A stretch of 64,000 nucleotides of DNA. It comes from Phenylobacterium sp. (GTDB lineage Bacteria; Pseudomonadota; Alphaproteobacteria; Caulobacterales; Caulobacteraceae). Under the pieces are notes generated by a model. That model saw only the letters and a list, made by a program, of their open reading frames with translations. It was not told the origin of the DNA and made no database searches. Shown in pieces: positions 27,280-35,419 of the stretch. The DNA lies in NCBI GenBank assembly GCA_017991675.1, contig JAGOQB010000004.1, forward strand, positions 124,001-188,000. Direction: 5' to 3'. The first letter of the stretch is position 1; each line of letters opens with the position of its first letter. Position numbers and translations under genes: made by a program.

Positions 27280-27586
27280 GACGATCCTTTGGGCTGGGGG
27301 GTTCCACGTCCAAACGACCCGCCGCGGGGACCGTTCCGTGGTTAAGACCGGGGCGCGGCGCCAGCCGCTGTTCGCCCATCAAGTCCAATCACGAAAGATT
27401 CAACAGCCGCTCGACTCGCCCCGGAGGCCGGCGCTTGTCCCCGATTCCCGAACCGAGTTAACGATTCGTCCGAAGGGGCTTCACCATTAACCGATCATAA
27501 ATTAACTCGCGGGCAAGTTAACCGCGAGGATCGGCGCGGATTGCCCGAATTTGTAGATTCCAGCGCTACCGTTCGAGGAGGAACTG
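27280..27586. promoter_or_regulatory. ctrA control region: five GANTC sites and four TTAA boxes
   Basis: This 307-bp gap has no gene. GANTC (CcrM methylation) sites are at 27397-27401, 27413-27417, 27443-27447, 27463-27467 and 27556-27560. TTAA boxes are at 27458-27461, 27487-27490, 27502-27505 and 27518-27521. TTAA-N7-TAAA at 27487-27501 is one mismatch from the CtrA consensus TTAA-N7-TTAA, and TTAACC occurs twice. In Caulobacter ctrA is controlled by DNA methylation/GcrA at P1 and by CtrA itself at P2; the same logic is visible here. GAGGAGGA at 27574-27581 is the ribosome site. Confidence 0.78.
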
Positions 27587-28282
27587 ATGCGCGTACTGTT
27601 GATCGAAGACGACAGCGCCACGGCGCAGAGCATTGAATTGATGCTCAAATCCGAAGGGTTCAACGTCTACACGACGGACCTCGGCGAAGAAGGCGTCGAT
27701 CTGGGCAAGATCTATGACTACGATCTGATCCTGCTCGACCTGAACCTGCCCGATATGAGCGGTATGGACGTTCTGCGCACCCTGCGGGTCGCGAAGATCA
27801 ACACTCCGATCATGATCCTGTCCGGCACGGCCGAGATCGACACCAAGGTCAAGACGTTCGGCGCCGGCGGCGACGACTACATGACCAAGCCGTTCCACAA
27901 GGACGAACTGGTCGCCCGCATCCACGCGGTGGTCCGTCGCTCCAAGGGCCACGCCCAATCGGTCATCAAGACCGGCGACATCACGGTGAACCTCGACGCC
28001 AAGACCGTCGAAGTGAACAACAGCCGCGTCCACCTGACCGGCAAGGAATACCAGATGCTGGAGCTGCTCTCGCTCCGCAAGGGCACCACGCTCACCAAGG
28101 AAATGTTCCTGAACCACCTCTACGGCGGCATGGACGAGCCCGAGCTGAAGATCATCGACGTCTTCATCTGCAAGCTGCGCAAGAAGCTGGCGGCCGCCGC
28201 CGACGGCAAGCACCACATCGAAACCGTCTGGGGCCGCGGCTACGTGCTGCGCGATCCGAACGAAAGCGCCGTGGCGGCCTGA
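27587..28282 (+). CDS. ctrA: Cell-cycle master regulator CtrA (OmpR-family response regulator)
   Basis: CtrA controls the cell cycle, flagellar genes and replication origin silencing. The 231-residue protein has a receiver domain with acidic pocket EDD (residues 7-9), phospho-acceptor Asp51 and Lys near 104, and a winged-helix DNA-binding domain ending [35 protein letters not shown]. Near-identical segments ([29 protein letters not shown]) match known Caulobacter CtrA. The last residues end in AA, as in CtrA whose C-terminal Ala-Ala is needed for ClpXP turnover. GAGGAGGA lies before the ATG. Confidence 0.98.
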   Translation: MRVLLIEDDSATAQSIELMLKSEGFNVYTTDLGEEGVDLGKIYDYDLILLDLNLPDMSGMDVLRTLRVAKINTPIMILSGTAEIDTKVKTFGAGGDDYMTKPFHKDELVARIHAVVRRSKGHAQSVIKTGDITVNLDAKTVEVNNSRVHLTGKEYQMLELLSLRKGTTLTKEMFLNHLYGGMDEPELKIIDVFICKLRKKLAAAADGKHHIETVWGRGYVLRDPNESAVAA

Positions 28283-28310
28283 ACGGGCCCGACGCTTCAC
28301 TAGACTGCCG

Positions 28311-28347
28311 AACGCCCGCCGCTCCTTCCGGCGGGCGTTTTCTTTTT
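28311..28347 (+). terminator. Rho-independent terminator of ctrA
   Basis: AACGCCCGCC (28311-28320) and GGCGGGCGTT (28330-28339) form a perfect 10-bp stem with a 9-nt loop, followed by a T-rich tract (TTCTTTTT) to 28347. It ends the ctrA mRNA before the M28 peptidase gene. Confidence 0.92.
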
Positions 28348-28395
28348 GCGCAGGTTCCGCGCTAGGGTTCCCCCAGTGTTCGCGGGGAGGCGGCG

Positions 28396-30771
28396 TTGGG
28401 AAGAACTATCGCACTGGTCGTGTGCCTGGCGCTCGCGTTCATGCTGGGCTGGGCGCAGGAGCGCACCCCCGCGCCGCTGGGAGCCGACGCGCCGGCGACG
28501 GCGTTCTCCGCCGCCCGAGCCATGGCCGACGTCGAGGTCATCGCCAAGGTCCCGCATCCGATGGGCAGCCCGGCCAACGCTGCAGTCCGCGACCACCTCG
28601 TCGCTCGGATGAGCGCGCTTGGCCTCTCCCCCCAGATCCAGCGCGCCCAGGTGCTGCGCCAGGAGGACGGCTGGATCGCCGGCGGAACGGTGGAGAACGT
28701 CATCGGCGTGCTGCCGGGCGCCGACCGCACCGCGCCAGCCGTGGCGATCATGGCCCACTATGACAGCGTCCCGGGATCGCCCGGCGCGGCCGACGACGCC
28801 GCCGGCACGGCCGCCGCCCTGGAAATCGCGCGCGCCATCAAGGCCAAGGGCCAGCCGGCCCGCGACGTCATCGTGCTGATCACCGACGGCGAGGAGAGCG
28901 GCCTGCTCGGCGCCCAGGCCTTCTTCGACCAGCACCCGCTCGCCGGCCGCGTCGGCTTCCTGCTCAACATGGAGGCCCGCGGCGGCGGCGGCCGCGCCCA
29001 GATGTTCCAGACGGGGGCCGATAACGCCGGCGCGATCGAGCTGTTCCGCAAGAGCGCCGTCGGTCCGGTCGCTTCGTCGCTGACCGTGTTCCTCTACGAG
29101 CACATGCCCAACGACACCGACTTCTCGGTCCCCAAGGCCAAGGGAGTCGCCGGGCTGAACTACGCCTTCATCGGCAGCCAGTTCGACTACCACGCGCCGA
29201 CCTCGACCCCGGCCAATCTCGACAAGGGCTCGCTGCAGCACCTCGGCGCGCAGGTGCTGTCGGCCGCCGACGCCGCCGCCTTTGCGCCCACGCTTCCGGC
29301 CAAGGGACCAAACCTCGTCTACGCCAACACCGTCGGCGGCCACATCCTCGCCTATCCGCCGGCCGCCGGCTGGATCGTCGTCGCCATCGCCGCCCTGCTG
29401 CTGACGCTGGCCATGCTGCGCGCCCGCAGCGCCGGGGCGCTCGCCTTCGCCGAGGTGCTGAAAGGCGCCGGCGCGGCGCTGTTCGCCCTGACCTTCGCCG
29501 CCGCGGTCTTCCGCCTCGCCCGGTTCGCCAGCGGCGCGCAGTTCGGCTTCCTCGAGCAGCACCACCTGCTGGCCCAGGCCGGCCGCTGGGAGACGGCGCT
29601 GGCCCTGCTGGGCGTCGGCGCGCTGCTGCTGGCCGCCGCCGCGCTCGGCCGCGGCCGCACGCGGCTGGCCGGCGCGGCGCTGGCCTTGCTGGTCGGCGCC
29701 GCCTGCTCGGCCTTCGGCCGTTTCGACGTCGTCGGGCTGGGGCTCGGCGGGCTCGCCGCGGTGCTGGCGCTGTTGAGCTTCGGTCGCCCGGCGCGCGTTG
29801 CCGGGGCCTGGGCTGGGGTCCTGGCCACCGGCCTGCTGGTCGCCGTCGCCCTGCAGTACGCCGCCCCCGCCACCGCCTTCCTGGTCGGCTGGCCGCTGGC
29901 TCTAGCGTCCCTCGCCGCGGCGCTGACCACCCTGGCGACGCGCCGCAGCCTGCCGGTGCTGACCCTGCTGACCGCGGCCGGCGTACTCGGCGTCTCCTGG
30001 CTGCTGGCGTTCGGGCATGGCGTCTATCAGGGGCTGGACCAGCCCGAGCTGCTCGGCGTGATCGTCTGGCTCTGCGCCCTGGTGCTGTGGCCGCTGGCTC
30101 AGCCGGCCGAGGACCAGAAGGGCGCGCGGATGTCGGCGATGGCGGTCGTTCTGCTCGGCGTCGTCGCCGTCGCCGTGGTCCGGCTCGATCCGCCCTGGAC
30201 CGCCCGCCATCCCCAGGCGACCCACGTCGCCTACTATCTCGACCGCGAACAGGGCCGCGCCCTGCGCTTCAGCGACGCCCCCGCCCTGCCCGCCTGGACC
30301 CGCGGCGTGTTGAGCGCCGACGGCGGCGCGATCGAACGCCTCAAGCTGCCGGGCCTGCGCCGCAGCGAGGTCTGGGCCGCCCGCGCCGCGCCGGTCGCGA
30401 TCCCGCCCGGCGGGGTGGAGTTCACCCGCCAGCCGGACGGCGGCTATCGGCTGCACGTCGCCGCGCCCGGCGCGCGCACGGTGATGCTGCGGCTGGACAC
30501 CAAGGCGACGTTGGAAAAGGCGGCCGTCAACGGCCATCCGATCAAGCCGCCCGCCGGCGGCGCGGCGCGGATCATGTGGGAGGCTCCGGCCGAGGGCCTC
30601 ACCCTGACCTTCCACGCCCCCAGCCCGGGGGTGATCGAGATCGGCCATGCCGCAGTGTTCGACCAATGGCCGGCGGAGGCGAAGCCCTTGCCCGCCCGCC
30701 CCGCCGACCTGATGGCCTCCGGAACCTCGGGCGCCACCATCGTCGGCGGCGCCCGAAAGTTCACCTGGTAG
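28396..30771 (+). CDS. M28-family zinc aminopeptidase fused to a multi-pass membrane domain
   Basis: The 791-residue protein starts at TTG 28396 with GGGGAGG 7 nt upstream. After a signal anchor (residues 4-20), the M28 domain shows metal ligands His121/Asp123 (MAHYDSVPGS), Asp in GAADDAAGTAAA and catalytic Glu166-Glu167 (TDGEESGL), with EARG and FDYHAPTSTPANLD further on. The C-terminal half has about nine membrane helices and a final soluble beta-rich domain (from about residue 610). This architecture resembles ER metallopeptidase 1/Fxna-like enzymes and bacterial relatives. Probably an envelope peptidase; substrate unknown. It lies after the ctrA terminator and is convergent with yceI. Confidence 0.9.
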   Translation: MGRTIALVVCLALAFMLGWAQERTPAPLGADAPATAFSAARAMADVEVIAKVPHPMGSPANAAVRDHLVARMSALGLSPQIQRAQVLRQEDGWIAGGTVENVIGVLPGADRTAPAVAIMAHYDSVPGSPGAADDAAGTAAALEIARAIKAKGQPARDVIVLITDGEESGLLGAQAFFDQHPLAGRVGFLLNMEARGGGGRAQMFQTGADNAGAIELFRKSAVGPVASSLTVFLYEHMPNDTDFSVPKAKGVAGLNYAFIGSQFDYHAPTSTPANLDKGSLQHLGAQVLSAADAAAFAPTLPAKGPNLVYANTVGGHILAYPPAAGWIVVAIAALLLTLAMLRARSAGALAFAEVLKGAGAALFALTFAAAVFRLARFASGAQFGFLEQHHLLAQAGRWETALALLGVGALLLAAAALGRGRTRLAGAALALLVGAACSAFGRFDVVGLGLGGLAAVLALLSFGRPARVAGAWAGVLATGLLVAVALQYAAPATAFLVGWPLALASLAAALTTLATRRSLPVLTLLTAAGVLGVSWLLAFGHGVYQGLDQPELLGVIVWLCALVLWPLAQPAEDQKGARMSAMAVVLLGVVAVAVVRLDPPWTARHPQATHVAYYLDREQGRALRFSDAPALPAWTRGVLSADGGAIERLKLPGLRRSEVWAARAAPVAIPPGGVEFTRQPDGGYRLHVAAPGARTVMLRLDTKATLEKAAVNGHPIKPPAGGAARIMWEAPAEGLTLTFHAPSPGVIEIGHAAVFDQWPAEAKPLPARPADLMASGTSGATIVGGARKFTW

Positions 30772-30777
30772 AAGGCC

Positions 30778-31377
30778 TTACTTCTCGAAGGCGGCGGTGA
30801 TCTTCAGGTCGACGTCGTCGCCGACCACCGGCAGGGCGTAGCCCAGGCCGAACTCGCTGCGCTTGATCTTGGCGGTGGCCTCGAAGCCGACGGTGTGGGC
30901 CTTGCTCATCGGATTGGTCCCGGCGCCGGTCAGCTTGGCGTCGAGCGTCACCGGCTTGGTCACGCCCTTCAGGGTCAGGTCGCCGTTGATCTTGGCGGTC
31001 TGGCCGTCGACCACGACCGAGGTCGAGACGAACTTGGCGGTCGGGAACTTCTCGACGTCGAGCAGGTCCTTGCTGGCCAGGTGCTTGGTGAAGCCCGGCG
31101 AGGTGGTGGTCGAACCCGACATCGGGATGTCGATGACCACCTTGGCGGCCGACGGGTTCGCCGGGTCGAGGGTCAGGCTGCCGGTCATTTCACCGAACAT
31201 CCCGTAGAGCACCGAGAAGCCCATGTGGTTCAGCGACCAGACGACCTGGGTGTGGTGGCCGTCGACCTTGTAGGTCGCCGCGGCGATCCGCGAGGTGTCG
31301 GCCGCGCCGGGCATCTGGGCGAAGGCCGGGGTGGCGATCACCATCGCCAGGCTCGCGGCCGCGAGAAGCTTCTTCAT
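30778..31377 (-). CDS. YceI-family periplasmic lipocalin-like protein
   Basis: The 199-residue protein has a signal peptide (MKKLLAAASLAMVIATPAFA) and the YceI beta-barrel: YKVDGHHTQVVWSLNHMGFSVLYGMF, then PSAAKVVIDIPMSGS, HLASKDLLDVEKFPTAKFVST and the C-terminal EFGLGYALPVVGDDVDLKITAAFEK. YceI proteins bind long isoprenoids or polar lipids in the periplasm. I use ATG 31377 since an upstream in-frame extension only adds unconserved residues and would bury the signal peptide. The stop is 6 bp from the convergent M28 gene. Confidence 0.93.
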   Translation of the reverse strand: MKKLLAAASLAMVIATPAFAQMPGAADTSRIAAATYKVDGHHTQVVWSLNHMGFSVLYGMFGEMTGSLTLDPANPSAAKVVIDIPMSGSTTTSPGFTKHLASKDLLDVEKFPTAKFVSTSVVVDGQTAKINGDLTLKGVTKPVTLDAKLTGAGTNPMSKAHTVGFEATAKIKRSEFGLGYALPVVGDDVDLKITAAFEK

Positions 31378-31550
31378 CGTCTGCAGTTCTCCGAAGTGGA
31401 TGTGGCCCAGATCGGACCTAGATCGAACCGCGCCCACGATCCGTCAAGGACGGCGCTCGGATTTCACAAGTCCGCCACGGGTCTGGCGCTGCGCCCGGCG
31501 AACGCGCTATTGCCAAGACCAGTTCGCTTGCAAGCCCCGGAGGACGTCGC

Positions 31551-31910
31551 ATGACCGCTCAGGACGAGATCGTCATCTACCACAACCCGGCCTGCGGGAC
31601 CTCGCGCAACACCCTGGCGCTGCTGCGCGACAAGGGCCTCGCCCCTAAGGTCGTCGAGTACCTCAAGGAGGGCTGGACCAAGGATCAGCTCGTCGCCCTG
31701 ACCGCCAAGATGGGCGTTCCGGCGCGCGAGATCCTGCGCGAGCGCGGCACCAAGGCCGTCGAGCTCGGCCTGACCGATCCGGCCACCTCCGACGAGGCGA
31801 TCATCGCGGCCATGATCCTCGATCCGATCCTGGTGAATCGCCCTATCGTCTCGACCCCGAAGGGTGCGGCGCTGTGCCGTCCTGCCGAACTGGTCCTCGG
31901 TCTGCTCTAA
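31551..31910 (+). CDS. arsC: ArsC-family arsenate reductase (glutaredoxin-dependent)
   Basis: The 119-residue protein has the ArsC thioredoxin fold with the catalytic HNPACGTSRNTLALL motif (Cys15), the KEGWTKDQL segment, LRERGTKAVELGL and the conserved DPILVNRPIVSTPKGAALCRP region with the Arg that stabilises bound arsenate. It reduces arsenate to arsenite using glutathione/glutaredoxin. The gene stands alone: no arsR, arsB or acr3 is in the window, so its role may be general redox or arsenate detoxification. GGAGGA lies about 6 nt before the ATG. Confidence 0.92.
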   Translation: MTAQDEIVIYHNPACGTSRNTLALLRDKGLAPKVVEYLKEGWTKDQLVALTAKMGVPAREILRERGTKAVELGLTDPATSDEAIIAAMILDPILVNRPIVSTPKGAALCRPAELVLGLL

Positions 31911-31933
31911 CCGGAGCCGTGGGGGTCGCCAGA

Positions 31934-31955
31934 ATGGTTACCGGCGATTAACCAT
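31934..31955. promoter_or_regulatory. Dyad ATGGTTA-N8-TAACCAT before the M23 peptidase
   Basis: ATGGTTA (31934-31940) and TAACCAT (31949-31955) form a 7-bp inverted repeat with an 8-nt centre. It includes TTAACC, the CtrA half-site sequence, but the spacing to a second half-site is off by one. A further GGTTAAG is at 31969-31975. It may be a CtrA-like or other operator for the cell-wall hydrolase gene. Confidence 0.4.
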
Positions 31956-32046
31956 ATCGGTAGAGAACGGTTAAGCCGTTCGCCAGCTACGACGCAGCTT
32001 TACGCAGGGCCGGCAGGCCGTGTGGCATCGCGAGTACGGGGGCACG

Positions 32047-33405
32047 ATGCAAGAGTTCGATCCGCGACGTCCGACCTTTCGGCTGACACCGCGCCTGGCC
32101 ATCGGCGCCGCCGGCGTCGCCGCCCTGGCGCTGGGCTGGAAGCTCACCGCCGACCAGGCCGTCGCCCCGCTCAAGGCCCCGCTCGATCCGGCGGCGATCA
32201 CCGCCCTGCAACACGCGGCCTTCACCCAGTCCGAGGCCCAGCCCGGCTTCGGCCGGCCGCAGAGCGTCCCGGTCAAGGTGCTGCCCGGCGAGACGCTGGA
32301 ATCCGCCGTCGAGCGCGCCGGCGTGCCGCGCGATGAAGCCCGCCGCGCCGTCGAAACCCTGGCCGAAGCCATGGACACCGTGCACATCAAAGCCGGCATG
32401 GCCTTCGACGCCGCCGTCGCCCAGCCCCGCGGCGAACGCGGCCCGGCCCGCCTGGTCGGCCTGTCGCTGCGCACCGGCCCGGCCCAGTCCATCACCCTCT
32501 CGCGCACCTTCGACGGCGCCCTGCGCCTGCGCGAGATGGAGGAGAAGATCCGCGACGAGGAGATGGTCGCGCGCGGCGAGATCACCGGCTCGCTCTACGA
32601 GAGCGCCTCGCGCATCGGGGCCAACCCCTCGGTCGTCGCCGGCATGGTCAAGCTGTTCTCGCACAAGGTCGACTTCGACCGCGACCTGAAGGCCGGCGAC
32701 GAGTTCACCATGGTCTTCGACCGCAAGGTCACCGAAAGCGGCCGCACCATCGAGACCGGCGACCTGGAATACGCCCAGATCAAGGGCGTGCAGTTCTACC
32801 GCTTCGAGCGCGCCAACGGCGACATCCAGTACTTCGACGAGACCGGCAAGAACATCAAAGGCTTCCTGCTGCGCACCCCGGTCGACAACGCCCGCATGAC
32901 CAGCCGCTTCGGCATGCGCCGCCACCCGATCCTCGGCTACAACCGCATGCACCAGGGGATCGACTTCGGGGCCGGGACCGGCACGCCGGTGCTGGCCGCC
33001 GGCGACGGGGTGGTGGTCGAGGCCCGCCGCTGGGGCGGCTACGGCAACTGGGTGCGCGTCCGCCACTCGGGCGGGTTCGAAACCGGCTACGCGCACCTGT
33101 CGCGCTTCGGCAAGGGCATCAAGGCCGGCGCCCGCATCAGCCAGGGCCAGGTCCTCGCCTATGTCGGCTCGACCGGCGCCTCCACCGGCCCTCACCTGCA
33201 CTACGAGATCTGGGAGCACGGCAAGCGCGTGAACCCGATCGGCGCCAAGGTGCCCCAGGGCACGGTGCTGGCCGGCGCCGAACTGGCCGCCTTCCGCGCC
33301 CAGAAGGCCCGCATCGACGCGCTGGTCCGCGACCAGGGCGCCGACGAGGCGCCCGCCCGCCTGGCGGTCGCCGACACCGACGCGGCCCCGGCCCTGCGAC
33401 GCTAG
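32047..33405 (+). CDS. M23 (LytM-type) peptidase with membrane anchor
   Basis: The 452-residue protein starts at ATG 32047 with GGGGG just upstream. An N-terminal hydrophobic stretch (about residues 17-33) anchors it, a long mixed middle region follows, and the M23 zinc domain lies near residues 290-400: NRMHQGIDFGAGTGTPVLA (His and Asp ligands), ARRWGGYGNWVRVRHSGGFETGYAHLS and GPHLHYEIWEHGKRVNPI (His-x-His). It is likely a periplasmic peptidoglycan endopeptidase for cell separation or growth, or a degenerate activator of amidases; the zinc ligands look intact. Regulated perhaps through the upstream dyad. Confidence 0.92.
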   Translation: MQEFDPRRPTFRLTPRLAIGAAGVAALALGWKLTADQAVAPLKAPLDPAAITALQHAAFTQSEAQPGFGRPQSVPVKVLPGETLESAVERAGVPRDEARRAVETLAEAMDTVHIKAGMAFDAAVAQPRGERGPARLVGLSLRTGPAQSITLSRTFDGALRLREMEEKIRDEEMVARGEITGSLYESASRIGANPSVVAGMVKLFSHKVDFDRDLKAGDEFTMVFDRKVTESGRTIETGDLEYAQIKGVQFYRFERANGDIQYFDETGKNIKGFLLRTPVDNARMTSRFGMRRHPILGYNRMHQGIDFGAGTGTPVLAAGDGVVVEARRWGGYGNWVRVRHSGGFETGYAHLSRFGKGIKAGARISQGQVLAYVGSTGASTGPHLHYEIWEHGKRVNPIGAKVPQGTVLAGAELAAFRAQKARIDALVRDQGADEAPARLAVADTDAAPALRR

Positions 33406-33496
33406 GTTGTCCTAGGGGAAGCCGCTACGCGGCTTCCAACCGCCCCTCCCGCGCACTAATGTGGCGGATCGAACCCTGTTCGCGCGGAGAGTCGCC

Positions 33497-34726
33497 TTGA
33501 CCGCAGCCGTCAAACCCAAGCCCCGCGCGCGGTACGCCGCCAAGCGCGACGCCATCATGGCGGCCGCGACCCAGGTGTTCGCCGATCAGGGGATGAGCGG
33601 GTTCACCCTGGCCGCCGTGGCCAAGCGGATGGACCTGCATCCGGTCAGCCTGACCTACTACTTCAAGCGCAAGGAAGACCTTGCCGCCGCGGTGCTGCAC
33701 GACACCATCGCCCGCTTCGCCAGGATGCTCGACGAGGCCGAGACCCACGCCACCCCGGCCGAGCGGCTGACCGCCTTCGTCGCCGCCTATTTCGAGACCC
33801 GCCGCCGCATCGCCGTCGGCGAGGAGGACGTGCTGGCGCCGTTCAGCGAGGTCTATCTGATCGAGGGCGAGCAGAAGCAGCCGGTGATCCAGAGCTTCGA
33901 GGCGCTCTATGTCCGCATTGGGCGACTGCTGAAGTCCGACGAGACGCCCTGGGTCACCGCGCCGCGCCGGCAGGGCCTGGCCCGGCTGGTGGTCAATCAG
34001 CTGACCTGGGCCGACACCTGGCTGCCGACCTACGAGCCGCAGGACTATCCGCGCCTCGCCGCCCGGCTCAGCGACATCATGATCAACGGTCTGCCGACCG
34101 CGGGCCAGCCCTGGCCGAACGGCGCGCTGCTGACCCTCGGGACGCCCAGCGCCGAGAACGACGAGGTCACCCGCGACCGCTTCCTGCTGGCCGCCACCAA
34201 GCTGATCAACCGCGAGGGTTATCGCGGCGCCTCGGTCGACAAGATCTCGGCCGAGCTCAAGGTCACTAAGGGCTCGTTCTATCACCACAACACCGACAAG
34301 GACGAACTGGCCGTGGCCTGCTTCGGGGCCACCTTCGACCTGATCGACCAGGCCAAGCGCGAGGCCGGCAAGGCGGGAAGCAACTGGACGCGGCTGTGGC
34401 TGGCGGTGACCTCGCTCGGCATGCTGCAGGCCGAAGGCGCGGGCGCGCGGCTGCTGCGTCACCACTGCATGGCCGCGGTGCCGCTGGCCATGCGCCGCCA
34501 GATGCTGATGCGCTTTCTGCAGACGACCAACTCGTTCGCCGGGATCATCGCCGACGGGGTGGCCGACGGTTCGATCCGCCCGATCGACCCGATGATGGCG
34601 GCGCATGCGATGATGGTGACGTTCAACGCCTGCCTGCCGCTTGAGCCGCGCCGGCGACCGGTCGTCACCGACGGGGTAATGGAGGAATATCTCCGTCCGG
34701 CCCTGCTCGGATACTTCGTGAAATAG
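33497..34726 (+). CDS. Double TetR-family regulator (two tandem TetR halves)
   Basis: Starting at TTG 33497 (GGAGAG just upstream), the 409-residue protein contains two TetR helix-turn-helix domains, each followed by a helical ligand-binding region: the first ends its recognition helix with VAKRMDLHPVSLTYYFKRKEDLAAAV (about residues 35-60), the second with ISAELKVTKGSFYHHNTDKDELAVACF (about 245-270). TetR proteins are normally about 200 residues and act as dimers, so this looks like a covalent pseudo-dimer. Target and ligand unknown. A GTG 36 bp upstream is a less likely start. No promoter target can be named from the sequence. Confidence 0.88.
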   Translation: MTAAVKPKPRARYAAKRDAIMAAATQVFADQGMSGFTLAAVAKRMDLHPVSLTYYFKRKEDLAAAVLHDTIARFARMLDEAETHATPAERLTAFVAAYFETRRRIAVGEEDVLAPFSEVYLIEGEQKQPVIQSFEALYVRIGRLLKSDETPWVTAPRRQGLARLVVNQLTWADTWLPTYEPQDYPRLAARLSDIMINGLPTAGQPWPNGALLTLGTPSAENDEVTRDRFLLAATKLINREGYRGASVDKISAELKVTKGSFYHHNTDKDELAVACFGATFDLIDQAKREAGKAGSNWTRLWLAVTSLGMLQAEGAGARLLRHHCMAAVPLAMRRQMLMRFLQTTNSFAGIIADGVADGSIRPIDPMMAAHAMMVTFNACLPLEPRRRPVVTDGVMEEYLRPALLGYFVK

Positions 34727-34728
34727 AA

Positions 34729-34758
34729 CCCCCGGAGAGGGGTGGGATCCTCCGGGGG
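34729..34758. terminator. Stem-loop between convergent TetR and small-protein genes
   Basis: CCCCCGGAG (34729-34737) pairs with CTCCGGGGG (34750-34758), a 9-bp stem between the stops of two convergent genes. On the minus strand it is followed by TTCTATTT, so it probably terminates the minus-strand small gene. Confidence 0.7.
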
Positions 34759-34770
34759 CTCCATGGCCTC

Positions 34771-35019
34771 CTACTTGTTCGGGGTCTTGGCGGCGGGCGC
34801 CGTCTTGGCCATCGCGGTCGTTGTCGCGGCGGCCGACGAGCACTTGGCGTAATGCCCCTTGGCGTCGCGGCACTTGGCCGGCTTGGCCGGGGCGGCGGCC
34901 GCGCACTTGGCGAAATGGCCTTGGGCGTCGCGGCACTGGGTGGCGGCCGAGGCCGCGCCGGCCGTCGACAGGCCGGCGACCAGCGCCAGCGCGGTCGCCA
35001 GGGACAGACTGCGGGACAT
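34771..35019 (-). CDS. Small secreted protein with a two-copy CRDA-GHFAKC repeat
   Basis: This 82-residue protein has a strong GGAGG site before ATG 35019, a signal peptide (MSRSLSLATALALVAGLSTAGAASA) and a mature part with a direct repeat: CRDAQGHFAKC and CRDAKGHYAKC, separated by an Ala/Pro/Lys linker, then an Ala/Thr tail. Each repeat has two Cys spaced by 9 residues, suggesting disulphide loops or metal binding. I know related small periplasmic proteins with this repeat in alphaproteobacteria but no established function. It is next to another tiny secreted protein on the same strand. Confidence 0.78.
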   Translation of the reverse strand: MSRSLSLATALALVAGLSTAGAASAATQCRDAQGHFAKCAAAAPAKPAKCRDAKGHYAKCSSAAATTTAMAKTAPAAKTPNK

Positions 35020-35045
35020 GGCGGTCCTCCTCAGGATGGAACGAC

Positions 35046-35240
35046 CTACTTGGTCGCCGGCGTGCTCGCCGTCGCGGCGGCGGGCGCGGCCTTGTGATGC
35101 TTGTGCTTCTTGTGGTGGGCGGCCGGCTTGGCCGGCGCGGACTGGGTGGCGGGGGCGGCGGGCGGCGCAGCCGCCATGGCGACGCCGGCCAGGGCGAGGG
35201 AAGCGGCCAGCGAACCGGCGACGAGGATGGTGGGCTTCAT
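35046..35240 (-). CDS. Small secreted Ala/His/Lys-rich protein
   Basis: Starting at ATG 35240 (GGAG 8 nt upstream), the 64-residue product has a signal peptide (MKPTILVAGSLAASLALAGVAMA) followed by an Ala/Pro segment and a basic, His-rich cluster AAHHKKHKHHKAA, then Ala/Thr. His-rich short periplasmic proteins often bind metals or polyanions; no family is recognised. It is the upstream partner of the CRDA-repeat gene (26 bp apart), so the two are probably co-transcribed. Coding evidence: ribosome site, clear signal peptide and the stop; the low complexity leaves some doubt. Confidence 0.65.
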   Translation of the reverse strand: MKPTILVAGSLAASLALAGVAMAAAPPAAPATQSAPAKPAAHHKKHKHHKAAPAAATASTPATK

Positions 35241-35364
35241 GGGACTTGCTCCGAACGGCGGGGACATCCGCCTGTCCCTCAGCCTCGTCCGGCCACCTGA
35301 CGCGCCCCGGGCGCGGGCCTTACAAATAGTTGAGCGAGCGATCGCCGTCTCAGCCGACGCCCAC

Positions 35365-35391
35365 GAAAAAGCCCTCCCCGAAGGGAGGGCT
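35365..35391 (-). terminator. Rho-independent terminator of the alcohol dehydrogenase gene
   Basis: Read on the minus strand, AGCCCTCC and GGAGGGCT (plus strand about 35370-35391) form an 8-bp stem, followed by a TTTTT tract at 35369-35365, about 30 bp after the ADH stop. Confidence 0.88.
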
Positions 35392-35419
35392 CCTGATCGT
35401 CCCGAAGCGGGAGCGTTCG

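Noticed and set aside
28300-29565. A 421-codon minus-strand frame opposite the M28 peptidase
   Set aside because: It overlaps the ctrA terminator and the conserved M28 metal motifs on the other strand; product is Gly/Arg/Ala-biased with no domain.
33461-33496. GTG 33461 as the start of the double TetR protein
   Set aside because: TTG 33497 has GGAGAG at the correct spacing and starts directly before the conserved helix; the upstream 12 codons add an unrelated sequence.
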